In this document: positions 43,074 through 52,580 of the stretch, one piece after another
Layout of the letters: every line of letters begins with the position of its first letter
Position numbering within the stretch: position 1 is the first letter of the stretch
DNA from: Actinopolyspora alba
GTDB taxonomy: Bacteria; Actinomycetota; Actinomycetes; Mycobacteriales; Pseudonocardiaceae
Length of the DNA stretch: 64,000 bases
NCBI RefSeq assembly: GCF_900112765.1
Contig: NZ_FOMZ01000005.1
Coordinates: forward strand, 265,371-329,370
Direction of reading: 5' to 3'
Position numbers and translations under genes: made by a program
Notes under the pieces: model-generated
Seen by the model: only the letters and a program-made list of their open reading frames with translations
Database searches by the model: none
Told to the model about the DNA's origin: nothing

Positions 43074-44777
43074 ATGGCTACGCCCGAGACACAGCCCACA
43101 CCCGTCCCGACGCGCGCATCCGGCCGACAGCGGGCCAGGAAGGGGTCGGTGCTGGTCGCGCTGACCCACACCACCGATCCGAAACAAATCGGCGTGCTCT
43201 ACCTCGCCACGGCCTTCGCGTTCTTCCTGATCGGCGGGCTGATGGCGATGTTCATCCGCGCCGAACTCGCCGCACCCGGTATCCAGGTGATCTCGCAGGA
43301 GCAGTACAACCAGCTGTTCACCATGCACGGCACGATCATGCTGCTGCTGTTCGCCACACCGATCCTGTTCGGGTTCGCCAACGTGATACTGCCGCTGCAG
43401 ATCGGCGCGCCCGACGTGGCCTTTCCCAGGTTGAACGCGCTGTCCTACTGGTTGTTCCTGTTCGGCGGGATAACCGTGATCGCCGGATTCGTCTCCCCGG
43501 ACGGCGCGGCCGACTTCGGCTGGACCGGCTACCCACCGCTGTCGGAGTTCAACGCGGGAATCGGGGGCAACCTGTGGATCACCGGGCTGATCGTCTCCGG
43601 CCTGGGAACGATCCTCGGCGCGGTCAACATGATCACTTCGGTGGTCTGCATGCGCGCGCCCGGCATGACGATGTGGCGGATGCCGATCTTCACGTGGAAC
43701 ATCCTGGTCACCAGCGTGCTGATCCTGATGGCGTTCCCGATCCTGACCGCCGCGTTGTTCGGGCTGCTGGCCGACCGGCACCTCGGTGCCCACGTGTTCG
43801 ACCCGGCCAACGGCGGCGCGGTGCTGTGGCAGCACCTGTTCTGGTTCTTCGGTCACCCCGAGGTCTACATCGTCGCGCTGCCGTTCTTCGGGATCATCAC
43901 CGAGATCCTGCCGGTGTTCTCCCGCAAGCCGCTGTTCGGCTACACCGGGCTGGTGTACGCCACCTGGACCATCGGGTTCCTGTCCGTGGTCGTCTGGGCC
44001 CACCACATGTTCGTCACCGGCGCGGTGCTGCTGCCGTTCTTCTCCTTCACCACGTTCCTGATCGCGGTGCCCACCGGAATCAAGTTCTTCAACTGGATCG
44101 GCACCATGTGGCGCGGGCAGCTGACCTTCGAGTCACCGATGCTTTTCAGCGTCGGCTTCCTGATCACTTTCCTGTTCGGCGGGCTGACCGGTGTGCTGCT
44201 GGCCTCGCCACCACTGGACTTCCACGTCTCGGACACCTATTTCGTGGTGGCGCACTTCCACTACGTGCTGTTCGGCACGATCGTGTTCGCGGTGTTCGCG
44301 GGCATCTACTTCTGGTTCCCCAAGATGACCGGCCGGATGATGGACGAACGGCTGGCGAAGGGGCACTTCTGGCTGACCTTCATCGGCTTCCACACCACGT
44401 TCCTGGTGCAGCACTGGCTGGGCAACGAGGGGATGCCCCGGCGCTACGCCGACTACCTGCCGACCGACGGCTTCACCACGCTCAACGTGATCTCCAGCGC
44501 CGGGGCGTTCCTGCTGGGGGCCTCGATGCTGCCGTTCCTGTACAACGTGTTCAAGAGCTACCGGTACGGCGCGCGGGTCCACGTGGACGACCCCTGGGGG
44601 CACGGCAACTCGCTGGAGTGGGCGACCTCCTGCCCGCCGCCGCGGCACAACTTCTACGAGCTGCCCCGGATCCGCTCCAACCGGCCCGCCTTCGAACTGC
44701 ACTACCCGCACATGTCGGAGCGCATGGAGCTGGAGGCCCACGTCACCGGCCCCAGGCCCGAGCGCCGCGAGGAGTGA
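43074..44777 (+). CDS. ctaD: Cytochrome c oxidase subunit I (aa3-type)
   Basis: 567 residues with about 12 membrane helices. Heme and copper ligands are in [10 protein letters not shown] (low-spin heme His), [10 protein letters not shown] (CuB His and cross-linked Tyr), [10 protein letters not shown] (two CuB His) and [11 protein letters not shown] (two heme His). The family is certain; length is normal. It sits apart from ctaC and ctaE, as is common in actinobacteria. It catalyses the O2-reducing, proton-pumping step of respiration. Confidence 0.95.
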   Translation: MATPETQPTPVPTRASGRQRARKGSVLVALTHTTDPKQIGVLYLATAFAFFLIGGLMAMFIRAELAAPGIQVISQEQYNQLFTMHGTIMLLLFATPILFGFANVILPLQIGAPDVAFPRLNALSYWLFLFGGITVIAGFVSPDGAADFGWTGYPPLSEFNAGIGGNLWITGLIVSGLGTILGAVNMITSVVCMRAPGMTMWRMPIFTWNILVTSVLILMAFPILTAALFGLLADRHLGAHVFDPANGGAVLWQHLFWFFGHPEVYIVALPFFGIITEILPVFSRKPLFGYTGLVYATWTIGFLSVVVWAHHMFVTGAVLLPFFSFTTFLIAVPTGIKFFNWIGTMWRGQLTFESPMLFSVGFLITFLFGGLTGVLLASPPLDFHVSDTYFVVAHFHYVLFGTIVFAVFAGIYFWFPKMTGRMMDERLAKGHFWLTFIGFHTTFLVQHWLGNEGMPRRYADYLPTDGFTTLNVISSAGAFLLGASMLPFLYNVFKSYRYGARVHVDDPWGHGNSLEWATSCPPPRHNFYELPRIRSNRPAFELHYPHMSERMELEAHVTGPRPERREE

Positions 44778-44822
44778 ACACTTCGAACCACGAGGCGTTT
44801 CCGCGTCCGCCGCTCCCGGTGG

Positions 44823-45428
44823 TCAACCGCGTTCCGGTGCCGTCCCCTCGGGGTCCTGCTCCTCAGCCACCGCGCTCGGCGTCGGCATCTCCACCCCGGC
44901 TTCCTCGAAGCGGGAGGGGTGCGACCTGTTGTTGGACAACGGCTGCACCTTGTTGCCGGTGCTGGAGACACAGCCCTTACCGGGCGAGGCCCGGCACACC
45001 GGGCACTTGACCTGCAGCACCTGCCGCCGGGCCTTGATGTCCTGAATCGCCTCGTCGGGATCCTGCCCCTTGGCCTCCAGCAGCGCGGCGGTGGCCCGTT
45101 CCCAACCGCGCAGCGACTCGGCCGCGGAGGGACGGGGCTTGGACTTGATCTCCGCGCTCTCGGCCTTCTGGATCTGCTGGTTGCGGTACTCCACCCACTC
45201 CCGGTGGATCACGCTGGTGGAAATCGACACCGAGTTCCTGCGGTAGTGCTCCACCACGACGGACTTGGCGAAGTCGGCGGGGACGTCTCCCAGCGCCGCC
45301 GCCCACGACTCCGCGGTCAGATCGGCCTTGCCCTGCTGCTGCTCGGTCTTGGGGTAGGCGAACCCCTCGAACGACCTGTCGTAACTCGCGGCGAGTTGGA
45401 ACAGTTCGGGGAGTTCGTAGGTTTCCAT
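44823..45428 (-). CDS. Phage-type zinc-finger protein of unknown function
   Basis: 201 residues; the ATG overlaps the previous gene's stop by one base (TGATG). The N-terminus resembles a replication-associated helical domain (SWAAALGDVPADFAKSVVVEHYRR). The C-terminal CPVCRASPGKGC with later His residues matches a zinc-binding motif common in actinophage proteins. Together with the next gene this suggests a DNA-replication or phage-derived pair. It converges with ctaD. Confidence 0.65.
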   Translation of the reverse strand: METYELPELFQLAASYDRSFEGFAYPKTEQQQGKADLTAESWAAALGDVPADFAKSVVVEHYRRNSVSISTSVIHREWVEYRNQQIQKAESAEIKSKPRPSAAESLRGWERATAALLEAKGQDPDEAIQDIKARRQVLQVKCPVCRASPGKGCVSSTGNKVQPLSNNRSHPSRFEEAGVEMPTPSAVAEEQDPEGTAPERG

Positions 45429-46477
45429 CAGGCTTCCTCCTCGTCCTGCGGGCCGTCGATGTCGATGACCGAGCCGTTCTCGGGTTGGTCGTGCTCGACC
45501 TTCTCGCGCATCCGCCGCTTGTTCTGGGCGGCGACGTAGTGCGCCTGCCTGGGCAGGTCGAAGGCTCGCCGACCGAAGGCCGGTTCCGGCAGACAGTCGG
45601 GGCACTTGCGCAGCTTCCCGTCGCTCTGCTCGACGTAACCGCTGTCGCACCCGGCGTTACCACAGTGCCCCGGCAGGGGTCGGGTGGACGCGCCGACGGC
45701 CTTCTCCTTGGACTCCGGCAGCGAGAGGTGCCGTGGTCGCGGGCTCGCGCGCTCGGCCGGTGGTTCCTTGGCGACGGCGGTGTTCGGCGAGGAACCGTCG
45801 TAGACGTCCCGCGCCGAACGCTGCAGCGCTTCCCCGTAGCACTCGGAGAACCTGCTCGGTGAGGTCTTCTTGTCACGCCAGATGTTGAGCGCCGCGATGA
45901 GGTCTCCGGTGTTGGCCAGCGGCGACATCTCGCGCTTGGCCCTGATCTCGCCTGCCAGTCGCTCCAGGATCCGGTCGGGTATCGGGTTCTTCTGCTGCTC
46001 GGCCCACTGCCGAACCAGGGTTTCCGTGCTCATGGTGTTGCCGGACCCGCTGTTCGAACCGGACCCGCTGCCGGAGCCCGATCCGTTGTTGCCCCCCGAT
46101 CCGTTGTTGGAGCCGGACCCCGCGTTGGCCCCCGAGGGGCGTTCGGTTTCCCGCGAGGCCGTCGACCTGGCCACCGGGGCCGTGGCCTCCTTCGCCAACG
46201 CGGTCCGTTCGGCGGGGGCGACGGCACGGGCGTGCAGGGTCCACTGCACCCCGGTCTCAGCCGAGGAACCGGTCAACCAGCCGTAGCGCTCCAGCTCGGC
46301 GATCATCTCGATGGGATCCGAGGCCCCCGCGGAGGCCAGGTCACTCAACCGCACCCGTCCCTTGGCCTGGATGAGTGTGAAGGCCGCTCTGGCCTGCAGG
46401 CTCATGGAGTTGTCCTGAGCCAGTTCGGCCGGGACCGCTATCCACCCGTCCCAGCCGGCAGACAGCGCACCATCCAT
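45428..46477 (-). CDS. Winged-helix/zinc-finger protein with Gly-Ser-Asn linker
   Basis: 349 residues. The N-terminal ~90 residues look like a winged helix (MSLQARAAFTLIQAKGRVRL; IEMIAELERYGWLTG), resembling helix-turn-helix domains of replication initiators. A Gly/Ser/Asn linker covers residues ~115-147. A helical region follows (LVRQWAEQQKNPIPDRILERL), and the C-terminus has a CGNAGCDSGYV...CPDC zinc site. It is translationally coupled to the zinc-finger gene. A role in DNA or phage replication is inferred. Confidence 0.65.
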   Translation of the reverse strand: MDGALSAGWDGWIAVPAELAQDNSMSLQARAAFTLIQAKGRVRLSDLASAGASDPIEMIAELERYGWLTGSSAETGVQWTLHARAVAPAERTALAKEATAPVARSTASRETERPSGANAGSGSNNGSGGNNGSGSGSGSGSNSGSGNTMSTETLVRQWAEQQKNPIPDRILERLAGEIRAKREMSPLANTGDLIAALNIWRDKKTSPSRFSECYGEALQRSARDVYDGSSPNTAVAKEPPAERASPRPRHLSLPESKEKAVGASTRPLPGHCGNAGCDSGYVEQSDGKLRKCPDCLPEPAFGRRAFDLPRQAHYVAAQNKRRMREKVEHDQPENGSVIDIDGPQDEEEA

Positions 46478-46881
46478 CGAACGACTCCTCCATCGGTGTC
46501 ACACGCCGTGCCCGGACAAGGCTATACCGCCCGGCGGCGCACCCGGACAGCGTGCGCCGCGCCCGCGCGGAACCGTCGAACCGGTCAAGTGAGCGTCGTT
46601 TCGGGAGGGTTGCGGACACACCGGGTGGCCCGCCTGCTCTTTCCGGGTGGAACCATCGTCGCCCCGAAGTGGCGCCTTTCATAATCGATGCAGGAACAGC
46701 CCCCGCGAACTGTAGCGTTGTGCGGTGCGGGTCGCTTGAACAGGCGCCACCCGACCGGGCAACGAAGCCCACGCATCAATCGACCGTTCCCGAACTCTTG
46801 ACCGTCCGCGAAGCCGGAACACCGGCTCGCGTCCACCGGAAACTTGACGGCGTGTCCGCGCTACACCGCAAGGAGAAAGCG
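46478..46881. other. 404-bp region without a supported gene
   Basis: This holds the upstream sequences of the leftward zinc-finger pair and the rightward MFS gene. The MFS open frame extends through it, but its translation lacks protein-like character before the TTG start. Confidence 0.55.
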
Positions 46882-48129
46882 TTGCCTGTTGCCCTGTTGG
46901 CACTCGCCATCGCGGCATTCGGAATCGGTACCACGGAATTCGTGATGATGGGGCTGCTGCCCGAGGTCGCCACCGACATGAACGTGTCGATCTCGGCCGC
47001 GGGCGGCTACATCTCGCTGTACGCACTGGGGGTCGTCATCGGTGCACCGCTGCTGACGATCGCGGGAATGCGCGTGCGCAGAAAAACCATGCTGCTGAGC
47101 ATGCTGGGGTTGTTCATCGCGGGCAACCTGCTGTCCGCGATCGCGCCGACACACGAGTCGCTGCTGGCGGCCCGGTTCGTGGCGGGGCTGCCGCACGGAA
47201 CGTTCTTCGGCATCGGTGCCGTCGTGGCCGCGAGCCTGGTGAGCCGGGACAAGCGCGGCCGGGCGATCTCGATGATGTTCGTGGGGCTGACCGTGGCCAA
47301 CATCGTCGGTGTTCCGGTGGGCACGCTGCTCGGCCAGGCGATCGACTGGCGCTGGACCTTCGGGCTGGTGGCGCTGATCGGAGCGGTGGCGCTGGCCGCG
47401 GTGAGCGCGCTGGTCCCGCGCCAGGCCAAACCGACCGAGGTCAGCGTGCGGGGCGAGCTGTCGGCCTTCCGGCGCCCGCAGGTGTGGCTGGCCTTCGCGG
47501 TGGTGGTGTTCGGCTTCGCGGCCACGTTCTCGTTCTACAGCTACATCAAGCCGCTGCTCGTCCAGGTGAGCGGCTACACGCCGCTGGCCGCCACCGTGCT
47601 GCTCGCGCTGTTCGGCACCGGCATGACCCTGGGCACCGTGATCGGCGGGAGGCTGGCGGACCGCTCCCCGATGCGTACGCTCTACGTCTTCCTGACCGCG
47701 CTGGCCGTGGTCCTGACGATGTTCACCTTCACCGCGCACAACACGGTGCTGGTGGCGGTCAACGTGTTCCTGGTCGGCGTCACCGGTTTCGCCGCCATCC
47801 CGAGCATCCAGGCCAGGATCCTGGATCAGGCCAAGGAGGCGCCCTCGCTGGGCTCGGCCAGCATCCAGTCCACTTTCAACATCGCCAACTCCCTGGGCGC
47901 CTACCTGGGTGGGCTGGTCATCGCCGCCGGATTCGGCCTGATCTCGCCGAGCTGGGTCGGAGCGGTGCTGGCCCTGGTGGGGCTGGGCTTCGCGGTGCTC
48001 TCCGGCAGGCTCGACCGTCGTGGTTCCGGTGGCAGTGATCGTTCCGGTGACCCAGGGACCGCCACCGGAGAAACCGCCCCCGCGGGAGTGGCGGACTCGA
48101 CGAGCTCGAGGGCCGCGCACGCGCACTGA
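46882..48129 (+). CDS. MFS transporter of the AraJ/YdhP drug or sugar exporter type
   Basis: 415 residues from a TTG start chosen because AAGGAGA lies six bases upstream and gives the standard opening (M)PVALLALAIAAFGIGTTEFVMMG. Twelve hydrophobic segments are present, with the MFS loop motif RRKTMLLSMLGLF between helices 2 and 3 and DKRGRAISMMFVGLTVANIVG in the middle. Members export arabinose, drugs or small metabolites with proton exchange. No neighbouring regulator suggests its substrate. Confidence 0.85.
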   Translation: MPVALLALAIAAFGIGTTEFVMMGLLPEVATDMNVSISAAGGYISLYALGVVIGAPLLTIAGMRVRRKTMLLSMLGLFIAGNLLSAIAPTHESLLAARFVAGLPHGTFFGIGAVVAASLVSRDKRGRAISMMFVGLTVANIVGVPVGTLLGQAIDWRWTFGLVALIGAVALAAVSALVPRQAKPTEVSVRGELSAFRRPQVWLAFAVVVFGFAATFSFYSYIKPLLVQVSGYTPLAATVLLALFGTGMTLGTVIGGRLADRSPMRTLYVFLTALAVVLTMFTFTAHNTVLVAVNVFLVGVTGFAAIPSIQARILDQAKEAPSLGSASIQSTFNIANSLGAYLGGLVIAAGFGLISPSWVGAVLALVGLGFAVLSGRLDRRGSGGSDRSGDPGTATGETAPAGVADSTSSRAAHAH

Positions 48130-48140
48130 TCCGAGGACAC

Positions 48141-48171
48141 CTCGCCAGGTGCCGAGGCCGCGCCTGGCGAG
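48141..48171 (+). terminator. Hairpin terminator after the MFS gene
   Basis: CTCGCCAGG and CCTGGCGAG pair perfectly, with the stem extending to 12 bp with one mismatch, 12 bases after the stop. Confidence 0.65.
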
Positions 48172-48322
48172 CCCGCCCCGCTCGTGATGCAATCTCCGCG
48201 GTCGGGAATGCTTGATCGATTCCACTGGTTGCACGGAACGGCGTGCTTCCCCTGAACAGGGGATGAAGCGCCGTCCGATTGGTGGCCGTGTTACGAGTCG
48301 ACATTCGTGAAGGGAACACCAG

Positions 48323-49153
48323 ATGAGCCAGGTTCCGAACATCACGCTCAACACCGGTGCGAAGATGCCGCAGCTGGGTTTCGGCGTCTTCCAGATCCCC
48401 TCCGAGGAGGTCGTCGCGCCGGTCAGGGCCGCCCTGGAAGCGGGCTATCGCAGCATCGACACCGCGGCCGTGTACGGCAACGAGGAAGGCGTCGGCAAGG
48501 CGATCGCGGAGTCGGGCATCCCCCGTGAGGAACTGTTCGTCACCACCAAGCTGTGGAACGACAGGCAGGGCTACGACGAGACGTTCCGCGCGTTCGACGA
48601 GAGCCTCAACAAGCTGGGGCTGGACTACGTGGATCTCTACCTGATCCACTGGCCGATGCCCGGCCAGGACACCTACGTGCAGACCTGGCAGGCGTTCGAG
48701 AAGCTCCACTCCGAGGGCAGGGCCAAGTCCATCGGGGTGTCGAACTTCCACACCGCGCACCTGCGCAGGCTGTTCGAGGAGACCAACGTGGTCCCCGCGG
48801 TGAACCAGATCGAACTGCACCCCAACCTGCCCCAGGCCGAGCTGCGGGCGTTCCACGCCGAGCACGGCATCGCCACCGAGGCGTGGAGCCCGATCGGGCA
48901 GGGCAAGGGACTGCTGGAGGACTCCCGGCTGCGGGGACTGGCCGAGAAGTACGGCAAGTCCCCGGCACAGGTGGTGCTGCGCTGGCACATCCAGCTGGGC
49001 AACGTGACCATCCCGAAGTCGGCCACGCCGTCGCGCGTTCGGGAGAACCTCGAACTGTTCGACTTCGAACTCAGCGAGGACGACATGAAGTCCATCGGCG
49101 AGCTGGACAACGGTGGCCGGGTCGGGCCCGACCCGGACGTCTTCGGCGCGTGA
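48323..49153 (+). CDS. Aldo/keto reductase
   Basis: 276 residues. The catalytic tetrad is visible: Asp and Tyr in YRSIDTAAVYGNEEGVG, Lys in VTTKLWNDRQ and His in LIHWPMPG. The NADPH-binding C-terminal segment IPKSATPSRVRENLELFDFEL is complete. The sequence is typical of AKR5/2,5-diketo-D-gluconate reductase-like enzymes. The substrate is unknown. Confidence 0.9.
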   Translation: MSQVPNITLNTGAKMPQLGFGVFQIPSEEVVAPVRAALEAGYRSIDTAAVYGNEEGVGKAIAESGIPREELFVTTKLWNDRQGYDETFRAFDESLNKLGLDYVDLYLIHWPMPGQDTYVQTWQAFEKLHSEGRAKSIGVSNFHTAHLRRLFEETNVVPAVNQIELHPNLPQAELRAFHAEHGIATEAWSPIGQGKGLLEDSRLRGLAEKYGKSPAQVVLRWHIQLGNVTIPKSATPSRVRENLELFDFELSEDDMKSIGELDNGGRVGPDPDVFGA

Positions 49154-49155
49154 CC

Positions 49156-49223
49156 GAGCGGTGAGTCACCGCTCACCCTGGTTGAGGCGCTGCCGCCGTG
49201 GGAGGCACCGGTGTGCCTCCCAC
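49156..49223 (+). terminator. Two palindromic hairpins after the aldo/keto reductase
   Basis: GAGCGGTGA-G-TCACCGCTC (49156-49174) is a near-perfect palindrome beginning three bases after the stop. GTGGGAGGCAC-CGGT-GTGCCTCCCAC (49198-49223) forms an 11-pair stem with a tetraloop. Both could end transcription; the second leads directly into hairpin repeat copy C. Confidence 0.65.
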
Positions 49224-49239
49224 CGCCCTCGCAGCCCAC

Positions 49240-49349
49240 GCTGCCGCGGGTTCTCCGGTGCGGCTCTCGCGAGGACGGCCCCGACGTTGTGTAGTACCTA
49301 CCCGATGTCGGGGCACCCGCAGCGAGAGCCGTGCCGGAGGTTCCGCCAA
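49240..49349 (+). repeat. Hairpin element copy C
   Basis: Same module as copies A, B and D: CTGCCGCGGGTTCTCC, the GGCTCTCGCG arm, the inner GGCCCCGAC/GTCGGGGC stem, GTAGTACCTAC loop and GAGGTTCCGCCA tail. It lacks the 18-bp palindrome. It lies between convergent genes. Confidence 0.8.
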
Positions 49350-49384
49350 TCGACCGTCCACGCAACCCACGCGGCCGACAACGA

Positions 49385-50542
49385 TCAGGCGACTCCGACG
49401 GAGACCGAGGGTGGGGTAAGCCCACGTAGTATGTTGCTGCCGGAGCGCAGCGAGATCACCTGGCTGCGAGTGGCGATCCAGCGCGGGAACTTGCCGATGC
49501 GCTGCAACGGGGTACGACGCTGCGCCGAAGTCAGCGCCGCGGTGCGCGACACCTTGGCGACGCGAGGTCTGCGCTGCTGTTCGTAGTCCCGCAACATCGC
49601 TTCGGGGTGTCTTCCGTCGTCGTGGGCGAGTGAGCAGGAGAGCAGCCAGGCATCCTCCATCGTCTGGTTGGCGGCCTGCGCCACCGCCGGCGGCATCGCG
49701 TGCGCCGCGTCACCGATCAGGGTGGTTCGCGGCCCGCCCCAGACCTTCGGCACCTGATGACGGATGTGCGGGAAGAATCCCAGGTCCTCATCGGACACCG
49801 ATGCCAGCAGCTCCTCGACGGGGTCCGGCCAGCCGGTGAAGACGGACCGCAGATCCGCCACGGTCAACTCGGCCTGGTCGTCCCGCCACGGCATGTCGAA
49901 CCACCAGTGCAGCAGCCCTTCACCTGCCGGTATGAGCCCGCAGTGGCCGTCACGTCCCGCGATGTTGAGCGTCTGGTACCCGTAGGCGATCGGCAGATCG
50001 CTGCGGGTCAGCCCCTGCCAGCTCGCCCAGCCGGTCGGCCGCGCCGGTTCGCCCCCCAGCACCGTGCGGCGCACCATCGACCGCTGCCCGTCCGCTCCGA
50101 CGACGACATCACCGGTTTCCGAGCTGCCGTCGGCGAAGTCGGCCACGGCGTGATCGGCGAACTCCCGGACACCGACGCACCGCTTACCGAACCGGAAGAT
50201 GTCGCTCGGCAGTGCTTCGGCCATGCGATACAGCAGCTCCCGCCGGGGAATCTCGACCGTGGGAGATCCGAGGCGTTCCGTCACCTCGTCCAGATCCGCT
50301 TCCCAGAGCAGCCTGCCGGTCGCGGTCATCGCACGGAGGCTGTGCAGCTGACGTCCGACGCCTTGCAGCGGGATCCCCAGCCCGCGCAACGCGGCGGTTC
50401 CGTTGCTCCACACCGTGACCCCGGCACCACCGTCCCGAAGTCGTTCGGCGTGCTCGTAGATCCTCACCCGGTGACCGTTGTCGAGCAGGCCCTTGGCCAC
50501 GGCGAGTCCTCCCAAGCCTCCCCCGATGACCAGAACCCGCAT
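49385..50542 (-). CDS. FAD-dependent monooxygenase (PHBH/aromatic hydroxylase type)
   Basis: 385 residues. The Rossmann dinucleotide motif is VIGGGLGGLAVAKGLLDNGH at the N-terminus; DVVVGADGQRSMVRR is the DG motif, and TLIGDAAHAMPPAVAQAANQ the GD motif of group A flavoprotein monooxygenases. The C-terminal ~45 residues are basic. The substrate is unknown, likely an aromatic or polyketide-like compound, as in tetracycline or salicylate hydroxylases. Confidence 0.85.
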   Translation of the reverse strand: MRVLVIGGGLGGLAVAKGLLDNGHRVRIYEHAERLRDGGAGVTVWSNGTAALRGLGIPLQGVGRQLHSLRAMTATGRLLWEADLDEVTERLGSPTVEIPRRELLYRMAEALPSDIFRFGKRCVGVREFADHAVADFADGSSETGDVVVGADGQRSMVRRTVLGGEPARPTGWASWQGLTRSDLPIAYGYQTLNIAGRDGHCGLIPAGEGLLHWWFDMPWRDDQAELTVADLRSVFTGWPDPVEELLASVSDEDLGFFPHIRHQVPKVWGGPRTTLIGDAAHAMPPAVAQAANQTMEDAWLLSCSLAHDDGRHPEAMLRDYEQQRRPRVAKVSRTAALTSAQRRTPLQRIGKFPRWIATRSQVISLRSGSNILRGLTPPSVSVGVA

Positions 50543-50745
50543 GTCTCCGTCCGTTTCGTCACCGGCGCCCCGCGTGCGGGAGCGCGACCAGCAGAACCGT
50601 CCTCGCTACAACGCTGCACCTCGGGTGCATTTTATCCGGAACTCGACCGGAACGGGACTTACGATTACTCACATCGGGATCATCCGTTGACCAGCACGAT
50701 CATCGACCGAAAGCCCCGGAACGCGCGGGCCGACCGCCACCACGG

Positions 50746-50946
50746 TCAGGCCGCGCGCTCGAGGAAGCGGCCCGCGACCAGGCCGGGCTCCTCGTCTCCG
50801 TCGAAACGGACCCACAGCACGGGACCGTCGAAGACGTCCGGCAGACCGGTCGCGGCCTCGACCACGGTTCCCGTCTGATCCTGAAAACGGCCGAAGGAAG
50901 CGCGCACCCTTGTGCCTGGTTCCAACGGACTCGATGACTGCTCCAT
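50746..50946 (-). CDS. Small SH3-like hypothetical protein (66 aa)
   Basis: Starts MEQSSSPLEPGTRVRASFGR and ends with GLVAGRFLERAA. The G-T-R-V-R-A-S-F-G-R-F-Q-D-Q-T-G-T-V-V core resembles a KOW/SH3-like barrel. It may bind nucleic acid, but nothing more can be said. It is divergent from the yigZ-type gene. Confidence 0.6.
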   Translation of the reverse strand: MEQSSSPLEPGTRVRASFGRFQDQTGTVVEAATGLPDVFDGPVLWVRFDGDEEPGLVAGRFLERAA

Positions 50947-51215
50947 GAGAGTGGACGGTACGTGCCCGGCTGGCGGCACGAAAAATCACTCCCACCGGTG
51001 TCCGCCCACGAAGGCGTGTGCAGGTGCTATCAACGCCGGTTACCGGGCGTGCCCGAGATCACACCGGTTTTCGGGTGAGCGTTGTCACCACTGCCGCCGG
51101 GACCGGGGTCACCGTGCGGAGTCGGTTCGCCACTGCCGGAGCTCACGGTGACGGCACGCACGGCACTTCGGGCGCGGGAGGGCCCCGCCACCCCGTCTCC
51201 GGTAGGAAGGAGGGC

Positions 51216-51836
51216 ATGCGCACGATCCGACAGGCGGGTTCGGCAGAGCTCGTGGAGAAGAAGTCCCGCTTTCTGTGCGTGTTGGAACGCGTCGATTCCG
51301 AGTCGCGGGCGCGCGAGTTCGTGGCGCGATGCCGCAAGGAGCACCCGGACGCCAGGCACCACTGCTACGCCTACGTGGTGGGCGACGACGCCGAGGTGCA
51401 GAAGTCCAACGACGACGGGGAACCGTCCGGAACCGCCGGGATGCCGATCCTGCGGGCGCTGCACCACAACGAGCTGACCAACACCGCGGCCGTGGTGGTG
51501 CGCTATTTCGGCGGCGTGCTGCTGGGGTCGGGGGGCCTGATCCGAGCGTACGGCACGGCCACCGGCCGAGCGCTGGAAGAGGTCGGGCTGGTCCGGCGGG
51601 AGCCCGCCCGGATGGTTTCGATCGCCGTGGATCACTCCACCGCGGGAAGACTGGACAACGAGCTGCGCGCTGCCGGGTACGAACCCTCGGACACGCGTTA
51701 CGGGGGTTTCGTGGAGTTCGACGTGGCGGTGCCGGAACCGGACACCGCTGCCTTCGAGCACTGGATCGGCGAAGCGGCGGGCGGCAACGCCCGCGTCAGC
51801 CCAGGGGAACGAACCTTCCTGGAAGTGGCGGAGTGA
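51216..51836 (+). CDS. yigZ: YigZ/IMPACT family protein
   Basis: 206 residues, ATG with GGAAGGAGGG upstream. The conserved sites are KSNDDGEPSGTAGMPILRAL and VVRYFGGVLLGSGGLIRAYG. The N-terminal UPF0029 domain is followed by a DUF1949-type C-terminal domain. YigZ/IMPACT proteins affect translation-related kinase control in eukaryotes; the bacterial role is unknown. Confidence 0.9.
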   Translation: MRTIRQAGSAELVEKKSRFLCVLERVDSESRAREFVARCRKEHPDARHHCYAYVVGDDAEVQKSNDDGEPSGTAGMPILRALHHNELTNTAAVVVRYFGGVLLGSGGLIRAYGTATGRALEEVGLVRREPARMVSIAVDHSTAGRLDNELRAAGYEPSDTRYGGFVEFDVAVPEPDTAAFEHWIGEAAGGNARVSPGERTFLEVAE

Positions 51837-51996
51837 CGATCCCAGCGACCTCCGGGAGAGCATAGCGAAAACCCCATATCGGACGAAAGCACCAGTGAGA
51901 AGATCAACATTGCCGTGTTCAACCGGCTTCGCTGCGTGATAAGCACGCCCCTGAGGGGAGTTGGCACACGCAACACGACGCGCCGAAAGGAACCGG

Positions 51997-52203
51997 ATGA
52001 CCGACATCGCGGACAAGCTCGACAAGGCCTACGAAGGCAAGCCGCTCAGCGAGCTTCCCGACGCTCCCGTGGCGGCACTGCAGGGAGTCAGCGAAAGCGA
52101 CGCCGAACAGCTGGAGAAGGCCTTCGGCATCCGCACGATCAAGGACCTGGGCAACAACAAGTACTTCCGCTGGGCGCAGGCGATCAACCAGCTCGCCGAG
52201 TGA
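51997..52203 (+). CDS. Small helix-hairpin-helix-like protein (68 aa)
   Basis: Starts MTDIADKLDKAYEGKPLSEL; GAAAGGAA precedes the ATG. ALQGVSESDAEQLEKAFGIR followed by TIKDLGNNKYFRWAQAINQL resembles a helix-hairpin-helix unit of the type that contacts DNA or RNA backbones. A strong terminator follows at 52261. It is monocistronic. Function unknown. Confidence 0.75.
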   Translation: MTDIADKLDKAYEGKPLSELPDAPVAALQGVSESDAEQLEKAFGIRTIKDLGNNKYFRWAQAINQLAE

Positions 52204-52260
52204 TTCGGAGTTCACCGGACTCCACTGCCGCGAACACTGTGGACAGTGTCGTGACGACAC

Positions 52261-52288
52261 GGGGCTCCCGGCGCGTTCCGGGAGCCCC
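52261..52288 (+). terminator. Intrinsic-type terminator after the 68-aa gene
   Basis: GGGGCTCCCGG and CCGGGAGCCCC pair perfectly (11 bp) with a six-base loop. The stem starts 58 bases after the stop. Confidence 0.75.
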
Positions 52289-52376
52289 GTTCGGGGGTTC
52301 AGCTGCCTCCTCGCCATGCCCACCGGGAACCGGCTCGCCCCGGGGCCTTCGAAGCGCGTTCGCCCCCATCCCGCGA

Positions 52377-52394
52377 CGATTCCGCGAGAAATCG
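52377..52394. repeat. Dispersed 18-bp palindrome, copy 6 (reverse orientation)
   Basis: CGATTCCGCGAGAAATCG, one base different from the reverse consensus. It lies in the intergenic stretch 52204-52580, between the 68-aa gene and spo0M, which otherwise has only the terminator. Confidence 0.75.
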
Positions 52395-52580
52395 ACACTC
52401 GGCTCGCCGTCGGCGACTCCGGACTTCCGGGATTTTCCGGTCAAAATGCGGTAACGATCGAACCGGACAACGCCAACACGGAAACCACACCGGCGGCAGC
52501 ATCGTCGCACGGGCGAAAGCACGTGGCACACCCGAATCGGCGGGAGTCACGGAAACGGTCGGCGATGAAGGGATCGCGCA

